Of a DNA stretch of 64,000 bases, positions 18,788-27,679 are shown piece by piece. Position numbers and translations under genes: made by a program. Under the pieces are notes generated by a model. The model ran no database searches. It worked only from the letters and a program-made list of their open reading frames with translations, and was not told the DNA's origin. The DNA is from Mycolicibacterium moriokaense (lineage in GTDB: Bacteria > Actinomycetota > Actinomycetes > Mycobacteriales > Mycobacteriaceae): assembly GCF_003347205.1 (NCBI RefSeq), contig NZ_QQBJ01000009.1, positions 124,001-188,000 on the forward strand, given 5' to 3'. How positions within the stretch are numbered: position 1 is the stretch's first letter; each line of letters starts with the position of its first letter.

Positions 18788-20192
18788 CGTCGGTCCTCTC
18801 CCCTACCGCGCGACCTCCGACGATCCCAAGAAGTATGAAAAGTAGGTCGCCGCCCCCGCGCAAGTAAAGATGTGGGTCTAGCACGGTCAGTAACAGAACC
18901 ATCCACCACGCGATGCCGAGCGCAGATGCGCACGCACCGACGCTGTCGGTCCGCGCATTGAGTCGACGGCTCAAAGTGAGTACAGCCCAGGACAAAACAA
19001 CGAAGCCGATCAGCAGAGGCACGCCGCCGATCCACAGAAACTGGAGGTATCCCGACTCCATGTAGACCACGTCGCGCCAGGTGTCGGGCGGAACGACGAC
19101 CGAATTCGGTGACACTCCAATCAGGAATCCCCCGCCTCCGAAGAGCTTGGGAAAGTACAGGTAGGTCAGGTTGTCCCATCTCACGAGCCAACTCCGCGGG
19201 AGCGAACCCCCAGAGAATTCCCCGAGTCGGCGAAGCACAGCGGCGGCGCCGACCACTGCGGCAATCGCCAACAACGGCACAAAGCGAACGAAAGACGCCC
19301 GAAACGTCGAGACGCGCCAGATGAGCAGCGCACCGACAACCAGCCCAGCCAGCCAAATAGAGAACTGGCCTGCGGCTAATACACCAGCGGTGAGCACGAG
19401 GCCGACAACGACGCGGGTCCGTCGCCCGATCAAACCCCGGACTCCTGACGTGACCAGCAGCGTCAACCCAATCAGGATGTAATCGCCACTGGCGATCGGA
19501 TTCATCAACGTTGTTGCGCCGCGGTCGACGACGTACGACGCGGTGGGATCGATCGATGTCAGCATCGCAACGACCGGCCCGAAGCTCAGGGTCTGCAAAA
19601 CGGCGATCGTCGCGACGCCGAATGAGCTGAGAATGATGAGTCGGATGCACCAGAGCACCTGCGTCGGCGTGCGCACCGTCGCGCGGACCAGGACCACGAG
19701 TGCAGCAAGCTTGCACGCTGGCAGCACCGCAGCGAGGTCCGAGGCTGCCGGATGCACGCCGCGTAGCAACATTGAGGTGATCGGCCAGACGGTGGCGAGC
19801 AGGACGAATGCGGCAAGCGGTAGATCCAACGGGTGGAGGCGAAGCTGCAGCGGCGCGCCCCGCACAGCCCGGACGTAACCGCCAGCCGTCGCGCCGGCCA
19901 CGAGCACGACCAGTAACGCTTCGTTTAGCCTCCCGCCGGGAATCACCGTGCCGCGCTGGAAGCCTGCGATGAAGGGAAGTGTCGCCACGTAGATGTAGGC
20001 GGCAAGCACAGGTCGCCAAGCGGAGAGGCCGAATACGCAGGCGGCAACCGCGACGGCGCAGGCGATCGGTCCGACGACGACCGCGAGCAGACCGGCGAGG
20101 ACCGCTGCCGCGACTGCACCCGTCACGAGATCGGATCTGATGGGATCGACCGCCGACTGGTGGAACTGGCGTCCGTGCGTGTCGACGGTCAT
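18774..20192 (-). CDS. Wzy/O-antigen-ligase-like polytopic membrane protein
   Basis: Predicted 472 aa from MTVDTHGRQF at 20192, which overlaps the flippase stop as ATGA; an ATG 4 codons upstream is the alternative. About 10-12 hydrophobic segments and a long extracytoplasmic loop around residues 330-380 match O-antigen polymerases and ligases, a family that diverges strongly in sequence. Context (initiating transferase, flippase, Wzz) makes it the block A polymerase. A second Wzy-like protein is encoded at 39863-41128. Confidence 0.75.
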   Translation of the reverse strand: MTVDTHGRQFHQSAVDPIRSDLVTGAVAAAVLAGLLAVVVGPIACAVAVAACVFGLSAWRPVLAAYIYVATLPFIAGFQRGTVIPGGRLNEALLVVLVAGATAGGYVRAVRGAPLQLRLHPLDLPLAAFVLLATVWPITSMLLRGVHPAASDLAAVLPACKLAALVVLVRATVRTPTQVLWCIRLIILSSFGVATIAVLQTLSFGPVVAMLTSIDPTASYVVDRGATTLMNPIASGDYILIGLTLLVTSGVRGLIGRRTRVVVGLVLTAGVLAAGQFSIWLAGLVVGALLIWRVSTFRASFVRFVPLLAIAAVVGAAAVLRRLGEFSGGSLPRSWLVRWDNLTYLYFPKLFGGGGFLIGVSPNSVVVPPDTWRDVVYMESGYLQFLWIGGVPLLIGFVVLSWAVLTLSRRLNARTDSVGACASALGIAWWMVLLLTVLDPHLYLRGGGDLLFILLGIVGGRAVGERTDDATG

Positions 20193-21793
20193 GTGCGCAT
20201 CCACCCGCGGCGGCCAACGGCGTGCAGTGTCAACGCGAAGAGACCCAGCGCGAGTGTCGCCGTGAGACCGACGATGCCGACGCTTCCAATTCGGTTGGTG
20301 TGGAGTACATCATCAAGAAGCCGTCCGCCGGCAACGACTGGCAGCATAACCGCCGTTGCCAACACCGCCGCCCCTAGGCGCCTACCATCGGCAAGCCCGT
20401 CGGGCAGCACCGCCCGTCGCAGTAACAGGAATACGGTGGCGGAGGTCAAGGCGTCGTTGATCAGCACAGCAACGGCCAACCCGATAAGCCGATCCGTCCC
20501 CGACAGCGCAAGCAGGATGCACACTGCCATGGTCAGCGTGGCGCCCAATCCGACCAGCGCGGCGATGCGAGGACCTCGGACATCAAGCCGTGCGAAAAGT
20601 CCTTGGCGACCAACCTCGTACAGCCCCGCGGCAAGCTGCGCCACGGCGAGCACAATGATGCACGCCGCAAGCGTTTGGATCAGATCCCCGACGCGGAGTC
20701 GGCCATTTGCGAGCACATCGGCAATTGGCGACGCGAATACCACCATCAAAAGCAACGCCGGCAGACAAGCAGTGAACACGTATGCGACCCCCTCTCGCAT
20801 CTTGTTCACAAATGCCGGGTGGTCGCTCCTGTGCGCCGCATCGGAGAGCCCAGGCAAAACAGCCACCGAGACGGCCCGCGCACCGAGGGCCCACGGCAAC
20901 GTGTAGACGGAGTAAGCCATCTGTAGGAGCAGCACCCCGCCGGGCACCGTTCCTGCCACAGCCAGCAGACCGAAGTAGGCGATCTGTGGTGATGCGGCGA
21001 TAACAAACGAACGACGGATCCGCTGGGTGACGTCTCGGGTGAGGGGATCAGACGCGTGCCGCAGGCGCGGTCGGATGGGGAGCCCAACGCGGGCTGCCCC
21101 GAAAAGCTGCAGCGCCATGTGCAACGCGACTGACAACGTGGCCCCAAGAGAAAGGACGATCGCGAGATCGACTGCAGCATCCGGCGTTTCAACGCGGCCC
21201 GCGTAGATCGTCCCCACGCAGGCCACGGTTGCCATCACCCCAACGTTTTCCACGGCGGGAGCCGCCGCGGCAAGCGCGAAGTGCCCCCTGGCCTGCTGCG
21301 CGGCCGCGCCTAGACTCGCTATCACGTAGAACATCAGCTGCGGCGCGACTACCAGGAGCATTACGACGGCGATGTGCTCGAACCGGGCGCGAACGGCCGC
21401 GTCGGCGATACCGAAGGTAAGCAGTCGGGCGATCCACGGGGCGCCCAGCAGCACGGGCACCACGGCCGCACCCGTCACGAGAAGCAAGAACCCGGCGAGT
21501 CGGCCAAGGAGATCGGCAGCACCGCGGTCACCATTGGTTTGTGTAGTCCGCACGATCGCCGGCAAGACAACAGAGGTCAAGACGGTGCCCGCAATCGCTA
21601 GGAAGACGAGCGACGGAACGGTGTTGGTAGCGACGAAGGTGTTGGCAAGAAACGTGGGTCCAAGGACCGCGCCGATGACGATCACACGGCCGAGGCCGGT
21701 GACCCGGCTTACGAGCGTCCAGGCGGCGACCGTCGCAGAAGCCCGAGGTGTACTGGCCCGGGCCTGAGCCATATTCGTCGACGACCCGCCCAT
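20189..21793 (-). CDS. MurJ/Wzx-like lipid-linked oligosaccharide flippase
   Basis: Predicted 534 aa from MGGSSTNMAQ at 21793, 7 bases after the Wzz stop. About 14 transmembrane segments are expected. The N-terminal VSRVTGLGRVIVIGAVLG and the central LPWALGARAVSVAVLPGLSDAA look like the MurJ (MviN) branch of the MOP superfamily more than classical Wzx. MurJ flips lipid II, but branch members in exopolysaccharide operons probably flip the polymer unit. It is the block A flippase; the other one is at 37250-38500. Confidence 0.82.
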   Translation of the reverse strand: MGGSSTNMAQARASTPRASATVAAWTLVSRVTGLGRVIVIGAVLGPTFLANTFVATNTVPSLVFLAIAGTVLTSVVLPAIVRTTQTNGDRGAADLLGRLAGFLLLVTGAAVVPVLLGAPWIARLLTFGIADAAVRARFEHIAVVMLLVVAPQLMFYVIASLGAAAQQARGHFALAAAAPAVENVGVMATVACVGTIYAGRVETPDAAVDLAIVLSLGATLSVALHMALQLFGAARVGLPIRPRLRHASDPLTRDVTQRIRRSFVIAASPQIAYFGLLAVAGTVPGGVLLLQMAYSVYTLPWALGARAVSVAVLPGLSDAAHRSDHPAFVNKMREGVAYVFTACLPALLLMVVFASPIADVLANGRLRVGDLIQTLAACIIVLAVAQLAAGLYEVGRQGLFARLDVRGPRIAALVGLGATLTMAVCILLALSGTDRLIGLAVAVLINDALTSATVFLLLRRAVLPDGLADGRRLGAAVLATAVMLPVVAGGRLLDDVLHTNRIGSVGIVGLTATLALGLFALTLHAVGRRGWMRT

Positions 21794-21800
21794 GCTCAAC

Positions 21801-22682
21801 TCACGAACGGAGCCGGCGCCGAGCGATGATGAGGAGGACCAAGGCAGCCACAACGAACGCTGCGGCGGCTCCGGCTGCGGCATTCATCAGAGGCCTCGGG
21901 CGTACTTGCTTGGCAACGACGTAAGGGGCGGTCAATTGCCTTGCCGGTGGCGCGGACATCGTTTCGGGGGCGTTCGATAGCTCCTCTTGGGAGTGATTCA
22001 AGAGGTTTTCGAGGACCTTCGCTTGTTGGCTCAGTTCGTCGGCGCGTTCGGCCGATATGTCGGATTGCAGCTCCGTCTGCAGCTCCTGTAGCTGGTTTTG
22101 CTGCCCTTTGATCTGGCCTTCGAGATACGCGCGTACCGGGTCTTCCCAATCTCTATTGGCCTCGACGAGATAGCGGTCAATGACGGCTGCCAGCAGTTTC
22201 TGCGCGCGCTCCCGCGTCTCCGCTCGCAATTCGACATCGATGATCTCGCTGTTGGCGACGACATCCGCAGAGATGTTCTTGGCGAGATCCTCTGGCACCA
22301 TTTGGTTTTCCTGTGCCACCGGGCGCAGCACATCCATGCTGCGAAGCAACACCTTCTGGGTCGTCAGCGTGCGATCTTCACGGAGCAACTCGTTCGGGAC
22401 TGACTTCGACAGCTTGTACTGGATCTCCGCGCGTGCCGCGTACTGCGTAGGCAGCAGCATCGATCCGAGATAGCCGACGCCCGCGCCCAGCATCACGACG
22501 AGAACGAATAGCGCGGACGTACGGAGAAGCCATGACGTGGGAGCGGTTTCGCGGTGCCGACTCGTATCCGTGGTCTTCACGCGCGTCCCAACTGGACCTG
22601 AGCCATTTCTCGTCGCAACGGACGCTGTCGCTACCATCTCACCATCGGTCGCTATCCGACGACGTCCACTTGCACGGGTCAT
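21801..22682 (-). CDS. Wzz-like chain-length determinant protein
   Basis: Predicted 293 aa from MTRASGRRRI at 22682, which overlaps the aminotransferase stop as ATGA. Two transmembrane helices (LLRTSALFVLVVMLGAGVGY and AAGAAAAFVVAALVLLIIA) enclose a periplasm-facing region of about 190 residues with a heptad-rich helical part (QIKGQQNQLQELQTELQ). There is no kinase domain, unlike the Wzc-like protein at 44634-46085. It probably sets polymer length in block A. Confidence 0.82.
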   Translation of the reverse strand: MTRASGRRRIATDGEMVATASVATRNGSGPVGTRVKTTDTSRHRETAPTSWLLRTSALFVLVVMLGAGVGYLGSMLLPTQYAARAEIQYKLSKSVPNELLREDRTLTTQKVLLRSMDVLRPVAQENQMVPEDLAKNISADVVANSEIIDVELRAETRERAQKLLAAVIDRYLVEANRDWEDPVRAYLEGQIKGQQNQLQELQTELQSDISAERADELSQQAKVLENLLNHSQEELSNAPETMSAPPARQLTAPYVVAKQVRPRPLMNAAAGAAAAFVVAALVLLIIARRRLRS

Positions 22683-23788
22683 CTCGACATGTTCCACAGC
22701 ACCTCGCACACCCGATCAACCTGCGCATCGCTGATGGTTGGTGACATCGGAAGCGACAGAATCTCATCGGCAGCGCGCTCCGCAACAGGCAATGTCTCCA
22801 AAAATTCCTGGTATGCCGGCTGTCTGTGACATGGCACTGGATAGTGAACACCCCAGCCAATCCGATGACGGTCGAATTCTGCCGTCACCGCCGCCCTGTC
22901 CTTCACGCGAGCCACCGCGAGATGGTGGACTGGTTCGGCGCCCCGACGCGTCGACACCGGCCTAACTGTCGGCGGAAGCTGCTGGCGATATCTATCCATC
23001 GCACGACGGCGTGCTGCGTTCGCGTTATTCAACTCAGCAAGCTTGATCGACAAGATGGCTGCCTGCAGGGTGTCCAACCGGCTATTGCATCCGCGCTGAT
23101 CGTGACGATACCTATCGGTGGCCGCTCGACCGTGATCCGCACAACGCCGGATCCGCGCGGCGAGACTCGGGTCACGGGTGACGATGGCGCCACCATCCCC
23201 CAATGCACCCAAGTTCTTGCTCGGATAAAAGCTGAAAGCCGCCGCGTCACCCAGGCTGCCAGCAGTCCGCCCGTCCAGTCGGGCGCCGTGGGCCTGTGCG
23301 GCATCCTCGATCAACGCCAGGCCATGCCGTTGGACGACGGGCGTCAAGGCACCGATGTCGGCCATCTGACCGAACAGGTGCACCGCGATGACGGCGACCG
23401 TAGCTGGGCCCACTGCCGCCGCCACGGCATCAGGGTCGATCAGTAACGTCTCAGGAAGAATGTCCACAAAGCGAGGGCGAGCGCCTACCGTGCAGACGGC
23501 TTCCGCTGTGGCGATGAACGTGTTGGCGGGAACGATGACCTCGTCGCCCGGCCCGATCCCCATAACAGAGAGAATGAGAACCAGCGCGTCGGTACCATTC
23601 GCGACTCCGACACAGGCTGTGCTGTCACAGAATTCGGCAAACTGGCCCTCGAACAGCTCGACCTCGGGTCCACCGACGAATCGACCGTGCTCCAGTACGG
23701 TCTTCCAGGCGAGTTCGAACTCGCCCTGCAGAGCGCCATTTATTGCCGTCAGGTCCAGAAATGGCACTGTATCCAGGAGGTCGGTCAC
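22679..23788 (-). CDS. DegT/DnrJ/EryC1 nucleotide-sugar aminotransferase
   Basis: Predicted 369 aa PLP enzyme from a GTG at 23788. The PLP-lysine motif AFSFYPSKNLGALGDGGAI is near residue 185, and the Asp-containing LIEDAAQAHGA precedes it. The family aminates keto-sugars. It overlaps the Gfo/Idh/MocA dehydrogenase by 4 bases, as in pairs of the WbpB-WbpE kind that first oxidise C3 of a nucleotide-uronic acid and then aminate it. With the AlgD-like enzyme in the same block, a 3-amino-3-deoxy-uronic acid product is a reasonable inference. Confidence 0.88.
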   Translation of the reverse strand: MTDLLDTVPFLDLTAINGALQGEFELAWKTVLEHGRFVGGPEVELFEGQFAEFCDSTACVGVANGTDALVLILSVMGIGPGDEVIVPANTFIATAEAVCTVGARPRFVDILPETLLIDPDAVAAAVGPATVAVIAVHLFGQMADIGALTPVVQRHGLALIEDAAQAHGARLDGRTAGSLGDAAAFSFYPSKNLGALGDGGAIVTRDPSLAARIRRCADHGRAATDRYRHDQRGCNSRLDTLQAAILSIKLAELNNANAARRRAMDRYRQQLPPTVRPVSTRRGAEPVHHLAVARVKDRAAVTAEFDRHRIGWGVHYPVPCHRQPAYQEFLETLPVAERAADEILSLPMSPTISDAQVDRVCEVLWNMSR

Positions 23789-24873
23789 GACGCGACCTCC
23801 GCGTCAGCGACCGTCGTAGTGATCCTGTCCTTGAAGGGGAGGTGGATAAGGGCAGGCCCACCGTTGGCGACGGACTCGTCTGTGGCGGCGAGCACCCTGA
23901 CTACCCCTAATCCGCTTTCGCCGCGCGTGTCCGGCTGACGGCCCGTCCGGACGCAGTCGATGAAGTGAGTGTCCTGCACTAAAAGCGGCTCGATGAACTT
24001 GACGTCGGGCGAAGAGATATCGCCGGTGCGGTAGGTAACGGGCATCGCATGTGCGGCACCGTCATCAATCTCCGCCGCGTCGACTCCGACATCGTAGATG
24101 CGGATGCGCTCGTTGTCCGATATATCGTTGTAAACAACCATCTTTCGGTCGCCCACCACTGTGACTCGGCGGACCTTATTCGGAGATAGCCAGCTCACAT
24201 GAAGGAAGGCGGGTACCGCGGCCCGGGGAAAGTCCAGCCGAAGGTACGCGACGTCGGCGTGCACATCGCCGAGATTGCGATGAGCCCATGCAGAGACTGT
24301 TTCCGGTAATTCGTCCAGCAGGTAGGCGACTATAGAGATGTCGTGCGGCGCTAGGTCCCAAATTACGTTGCAGTCGTTCTGGTATCGGCCCAGGCTCAGC
24401 CGCGCTGTGTCGATGTAAAGAATCCGACCAAGCTCGCCCGAGTTGATGATCTGCTTGAGCTTCCAAACTGCGGCGTTGTATTCAAAGGTGTGTCCCACCA
24501 TCAGGGTCAGTTCGCTCGCATTGGCAACCTCGACAAGCGCCTGCGCATCTGCGACGGAGGTGGCCATTGGCTTCTCAACCATGGTGTGCAGTCCGGCCCG
24601 CAACGCCTGCAGAGCGATGGGGCTGTGGCTTGTCGGTGGGGTGGCGATGACAACCGCATCCAACCCGTCTTGCACCTCGTCTAAACGTGATGCGAAGTCC
24701 AGTGCGGGAAAGTTCGTCATCGCCTCGCAGAGGCGATCGCGGCGCGATTCGATAACTGTAAGTTCGACACCAGGTACGCCGGCCAGTACTCGGACGTGTT
24801 TAGCGCCCCAATACCCATAGCCGATGACGCCGACCCGAGTCGACTTGTTGCGGTTACGCATAAGCGGATACAT
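23785..24873 (-). CDS. Gfo/Idh/MocA family sugar dehydrogenase
   Basis: Predicted 362 aa from MYPLMRNRNK at 24873. The NAD(P) fold is RVGVIGYGYWGAKHV; the catalytic lysine lies in HTMVEKPMATS (EKP motif), and NVIWDLAPHDISI carries the conserved histidine region. Homologues in glycan loci oxidise nucleotide-sugar hydroxyls. It is the first gene of a nine-gene leftward operon down to about 15437, most joined by overlaps. Its promoter should lie in the long intergenic region to the right. Confidence 0.85.
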   Translation of the reverse strand: MYPLMRNRNKSTRVGVIGYGYWGAKHVRVLAGVPGVELTVIESRRDRLCEAMTNFPALDFASRLDEVQDGLDAVVIATPPTSHSPIALQALRAGLHTMVEKPMATSVADAQALVEVANASELTLMVGHTFEYNAAVWKLKQIINSGELGRILYIDTARLSLGRYQNDCNVIWDLAPHDISIVAYLLDELPETVSAWAHRNLGDVHADVAYLRLDFPRAAVPAFLHVSWLSPNKVRRVTVVGDRKMVVYNDISDNERIRIYDVGVDAAEIDDGAAHAMPVTYRTGDISSPDVKFIEPLLVQDTHFIDCVRTGRQPDTRGESGLGVVRVLAATDESVANGGPALIHLPFKDRITTTVADAEVAS

Positions 24874-25104
24874 AGTGGCCCCTCGTGGTTTGAAGACCTC
24901 CACCGGCAATATTTGCCGCTACCTGTTCTGCAAGCGCCCAGGGAAGTTAGCTCCGCTCGGGTTTGACCCGCTTTACGTGACCGACCAACGCCCGCGCACC
25001 CCTAGCCACGACTCCGAGATATCTGCCCTCCTGTGCTCGTCTCGTCGTCGCCGCTTTGTGCGGAGATGGGTAGAGACAGCAAATAACATAGCAACATGTC
25101 CTGA

Positions 25105-25125
25105 TTTTCGCTGGCTTTGCGAAAA
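25105..25125. repeat. Perfect 7-bp inverted repeat, possible operator
   Basis: TTTTCGC at 25105-25111 and GCGAAAA at 25119-25125 flank a 7-base spacer. The site is about 230 bases upstream of the leftward Gfo/Idh/MocA start in an A/T-rich stretch. An operator or a terminator remnant are both possible. Confidence 0.35.
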
Positions 25126-25855
25126 CTTAAGCTTTGTGACTTTCGTTACCGTCAAATCAGCCCCTAGTGGTATCAGAGCGTCAAGTCGTCGATCAGATCC
25201 CGAAGGCGTTATTCGATCTCATATCTCCTGCTAGATCGTCTAACCGAGGCGCAACTCGCACGCCCGCCTCCACCGCCGAGCACCGCTTCCATCGACAGCC
25301 CGTAGATCTCTGTGCGCACAGGTATCGCTCAGGTGACTGTTTGTTTGCTGTCACCGTTGACTATCGAAAAATTGACAACGCAAAGAAAATTTCAGCAAAT
25401 TATTTGTTCAGTCAAGTACTTCAACCTCATGGTCAGTTGCCAGACCTACCCACACGTCGCGGGCGCACCTGTGATCGTGGACTTGAAACTGTAGGTCCGA
25501 GCCGACGCGGAACCCGATCGGTACTGGGGACCGTCAGCCGACCTGAAGGTGGCAACGCTTTAACGGAGGCTGCCGGCTGCGGAGACGGCCCTTGGCTTCG
25601 ACTCCTGTCGCGTTGATCGAAAAACCGGTGTTGGCGCCTAATCCATGGCTTTGAAACCACGCCGAAGCCCGGTGCGGCCTGCGGGGGCGTTCCATCCTCG
25701 GTTTCGGCAAGGGTGTGCTTTATGACAACCGTCGCGATCGCGCTGGGAAACGAAGCCAAGAACGCTGGGCGGAAAAGCGATCACGATGTCGAGCGGCCCT
25801 GCCTGGTTCAAAGCTCGCTTGCAGGCGCGGACCCCTCCGCGGGACAGTCGAAGTG

Positions 25856-26077
25856 TCATCGGGACATCCAACCGAATGGCTGACGCGGCGAAACACATAA
25901 CACTATCGACCGAGGTACCGCTCTCAGGACAAAGAGCCAGAGGAGATCCTTTGGCCTGAAAGGTATCTCACGCACGATAATCTCGTTGAATGCGCCGGGT
26001 AATGGCGACATCAGAGGCAGGACACGAAATCGTAGAAAGGGTGCCATTGCTTCAGCCTCTTCCAGCACCGTAGACAC
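25856..26077 (-). CDS. Doubtful 73-aa open frame, possibly a gene remnant
   Basis: The frame starts 9 bases after the stop of the tyrosine phosphatase gene and runs in the same direction. It encodes a hydrophobic stretch (KDLLWLFVLRAV) after PLPGAFNEIIVREIPFRP, which faintly resembles the start of polytopic polymerase-type proteins. It ends abruptly, and I do not recognise a family. It may be the stump of a truncated membrane protein or not a gene at all. Confidence 0.2.
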   Translation of the reverse strand: MSTVLEEAEAMAPFLRFRVLPLMSPLPGAFNEIIVREIPFRPKDLLWLFVLRAVPRSIVLCVSPRQPFGWMSR

Positions 26078-26086
26078 CCGGGAGGG

Positions 26087-26623
26087 TTAATCGGCCGAGA
26101 GAGGCGAGGAGCGTTGGCACAACTCGAGTATCGGCATCAGGAGGTCGGCAATCTGAGCACCAACCATCGCAAAGAACTCCGCACTTTGACCAACCGGGTC
26201 GGGAATGTCCGACAGCTCGCTCGAGGCGAAATGCGGGCGGAGAGCAGCGAGGTCTGCCACGTTTCTTGCGTTGCCTTCTGACGCGAGTCTGGCGGCTTCG
26301 CTCAGTGTGAAGGATCTGTGGAGTTGGCGGGGCGCGAGTTCAAGAACGGCGTCGCGGTGTGCCCTCGTCATAGCGAGGATCAGGTCGGCATCTGACGCAA
26401 TTCTCGATGTGAGCTGTCGCGCAACGAAGTTCGATGCGTTACCATCCAGCCCTTCAAGGACCAGCGCCGCATCGTGATGAATCGAGTGCCCGACCACTGC
26501 GCGGGTACCCGCACTGGACGTTCTGAAGTTCGAAATCTGAAGGCGAGCCCCATACGCAGCAGCAAGTCGCTCCGCAGTGGGCGACCGGCAAATGTTTCCA
26601 GTGCAAACAAAGAGTAAGTGCAG
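26087..26623 (-). CDS. Low-molecular-weight protein tyrosine phosphatase (Wzb-like), CTG start
   Basis: Predicted 178 aa when read from a CTG at 26623, which has an AAAAGAGG ribosome site 7 bases upstream. No ATG, GTG or TTG occurs in frame before the active site; the first standard start (GTG, 26497) would delete it. The N-terminus reads HLLFVCTGNICRSPTAERL, containing the complete C-X5-R phosphate loop (Cys7, Arg13), then TSSAGTRAVVGH; the general-acid loop is SDIPDPVGQ (Asp142). Such phosphatases (Wzb, Etp) dephosphorylate BY-kinases that control polysaccharide export. The probable partner is the Wzc-like kinase at 44634-46085. The frame is intact, so this is not evidently a pseudogene. 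Confidence 0.82.
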   Translation of the reverse strand: MHLLFVCTGNICRSPTAERLAAAYGARLQISNFRTSSAGTRAVVGHSIHHDAALVLEGLDGNASNFVARQLTSRIASDADLILAMTRAHRDAVLELAPRQLHRSFTLSEAARLASEGNARNVADLAALRPHFASSELSDIPDPVGQSAEFFAMVGAQIADLLMPILELCQRSSPLSAD

Positions 26624-27509
26624 AGGGAAGCCTCTTTTCAGTGCAACTCGTCTGACCCCGACGACATAAACCTCTTCAAGTATCCGCGCCTTGCTGCGTC
26701 ACCGCTAGCGGGTCAACCTTTCAAACGTCAATTTGGGCTCTGATGCCGTCGTTGGGGACGTGAAGGGCGGTCAGAAACGGCATTTGGGCGCCGAGCTGCG
26801 GGCATCGCAATGTAGCTGAAGCACACCGGTGAGGCAATGTCATGTCTGGCCGACAGATGTTGTCGCCGGTGCCAATGTCGACAGCCCGTCTCAAAACAAC
26901 CGGGCAGAATCACCGTTCGCCATCGCCTGATACAGGTCATACACGTCGTCAACGGGTGAGCTCACCCGAAAGCATCGGCCCAGACTTGGACCATCGCGAT
27001 CGGTTATACCGGCCGAGCCGCCTGCGAAGCAGTCTTCTCACTGCGGCGCCACCTAGATTCGCGGATTCAGCAAACATGTGCTGACCTCGCGCATCCGCAA
27101 ACGCTCATCGAGCTGCCGATCATCCGAGGCGTTCGGCACGGAACAACCTGACTTCGCGCATGAGTACTGTCGCGAATTAACTCAGCAATATCGCCTCTGC
27201 AAATTTAGTGGGTTTGCCCCAGTCGAGCTCGCGGGCGGCCTGGCGGTGACGGCCTCTTCAGAAGGGTCGGATGTGCGATACCGACACCGCCAGCCTTGCC
27301 GAGGGCCCACCCCATCCCCAGATACCGTTCTAACTGCGCGAATAACTCGGCTGAGCCGCGAAGCAGGCGCTGGTGTCACCCGCGGCGCGTGGATTCAATA
27401 ACAGTGTAGGAAGTTAATGCGTCCTTCCAGGCAGGGGCCACAGTGGTAGCCGACAGCCGACGATTGCGTCGTCCCGCACATAACGTCAAAACATTGACTT
27501 GGATTTTTT

Positions 27510-27529
27510 GCAAAGTCAAACAACTTTGC
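27510..27529. repeat. Inverted repeat GCAAAG-N8-CTTTGC
   Basis: A perfect 6-bp inverted repeat with an 8-base spacer lies 15 bases upstream of the CRP-type palindrome and about 150 bases upstream of the block B initiating transferase. A TTGACT element lies just before it at 27494. It could be an operator for a local regulator. Confidence 0.4.
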
Positions 27530-27544
27530 TATCGCTACACGATA

Positions 27545-27560
27545 TGTGATTTATATCACA
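27545..27560. promoter_or_regulatory. Perfect CRP/FNR-type palindrome
   Basis: The 16-base sequence TGTGA-TTTATA-TCACA matches the CRP consensus TGTGA-N6-TCACA at every defined position. It is centred about 128 bases upstream of the GTG at 27680. Mycobacterial Crp (Rv3676 type) binds this kind of site. Given the distance, it could activate the block B operon or regulate the divergent phosphatase side. Confidence 0.65.
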
Positions 27561-27679
27561 GTATGTATTTGCGCGGGGCCGCGAAATCCCGGCTTGCTAG
27601 AGTGTGGCTCCAGCGAACATAGCATCGCCAACACATCGGTCCGTCGTTGAAACATCCAGCGCGGAGGGGGTCCGACCAC

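Larger units (their letters stand above)
24874..26086. other. Long intergenic region upstream of the leftward operon
   Basis: About 1.2 kb with no convincing gene apart from the weak 25856-26077 frame. Short frames on both strands (for example 25167-25616 and 25433-25759) have no recognisable domain, and their residue content is atypical. The piece 25365-25440 is markedly A/T-rich with two TTGAC elements and may be a promoter. It could include decayed genes. I saw no IS terminal repeats. Confidence 0.5.
26624..27679. other. Non-coding regulatory region upstream of block B
   Basis: About 1 kb without a credible gene. Frames at 26842-27084 and 27078-27401 lack domains and have shadow-like composition. 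The right part, from 27480, is A/T-rich and carries two palindromes and the CRP-type site described separately, so it is probably the promoter of the block B operon. Confidence 0.55.

Noticed and set aside
18721-20217. 498-aa Arg-rich frame overlapping the polymerase-like gene
   Set aside because: It lies in a different frame on the same strand, is extremely Arg-rich and lacks domains, so the membrane protein in the other frame is the real gene.
25167-25616. 149-aa plus-strand frame in the inter-block region
   Set aside because: No ribosome site, no domain, and composition unlike neighbouring genes.
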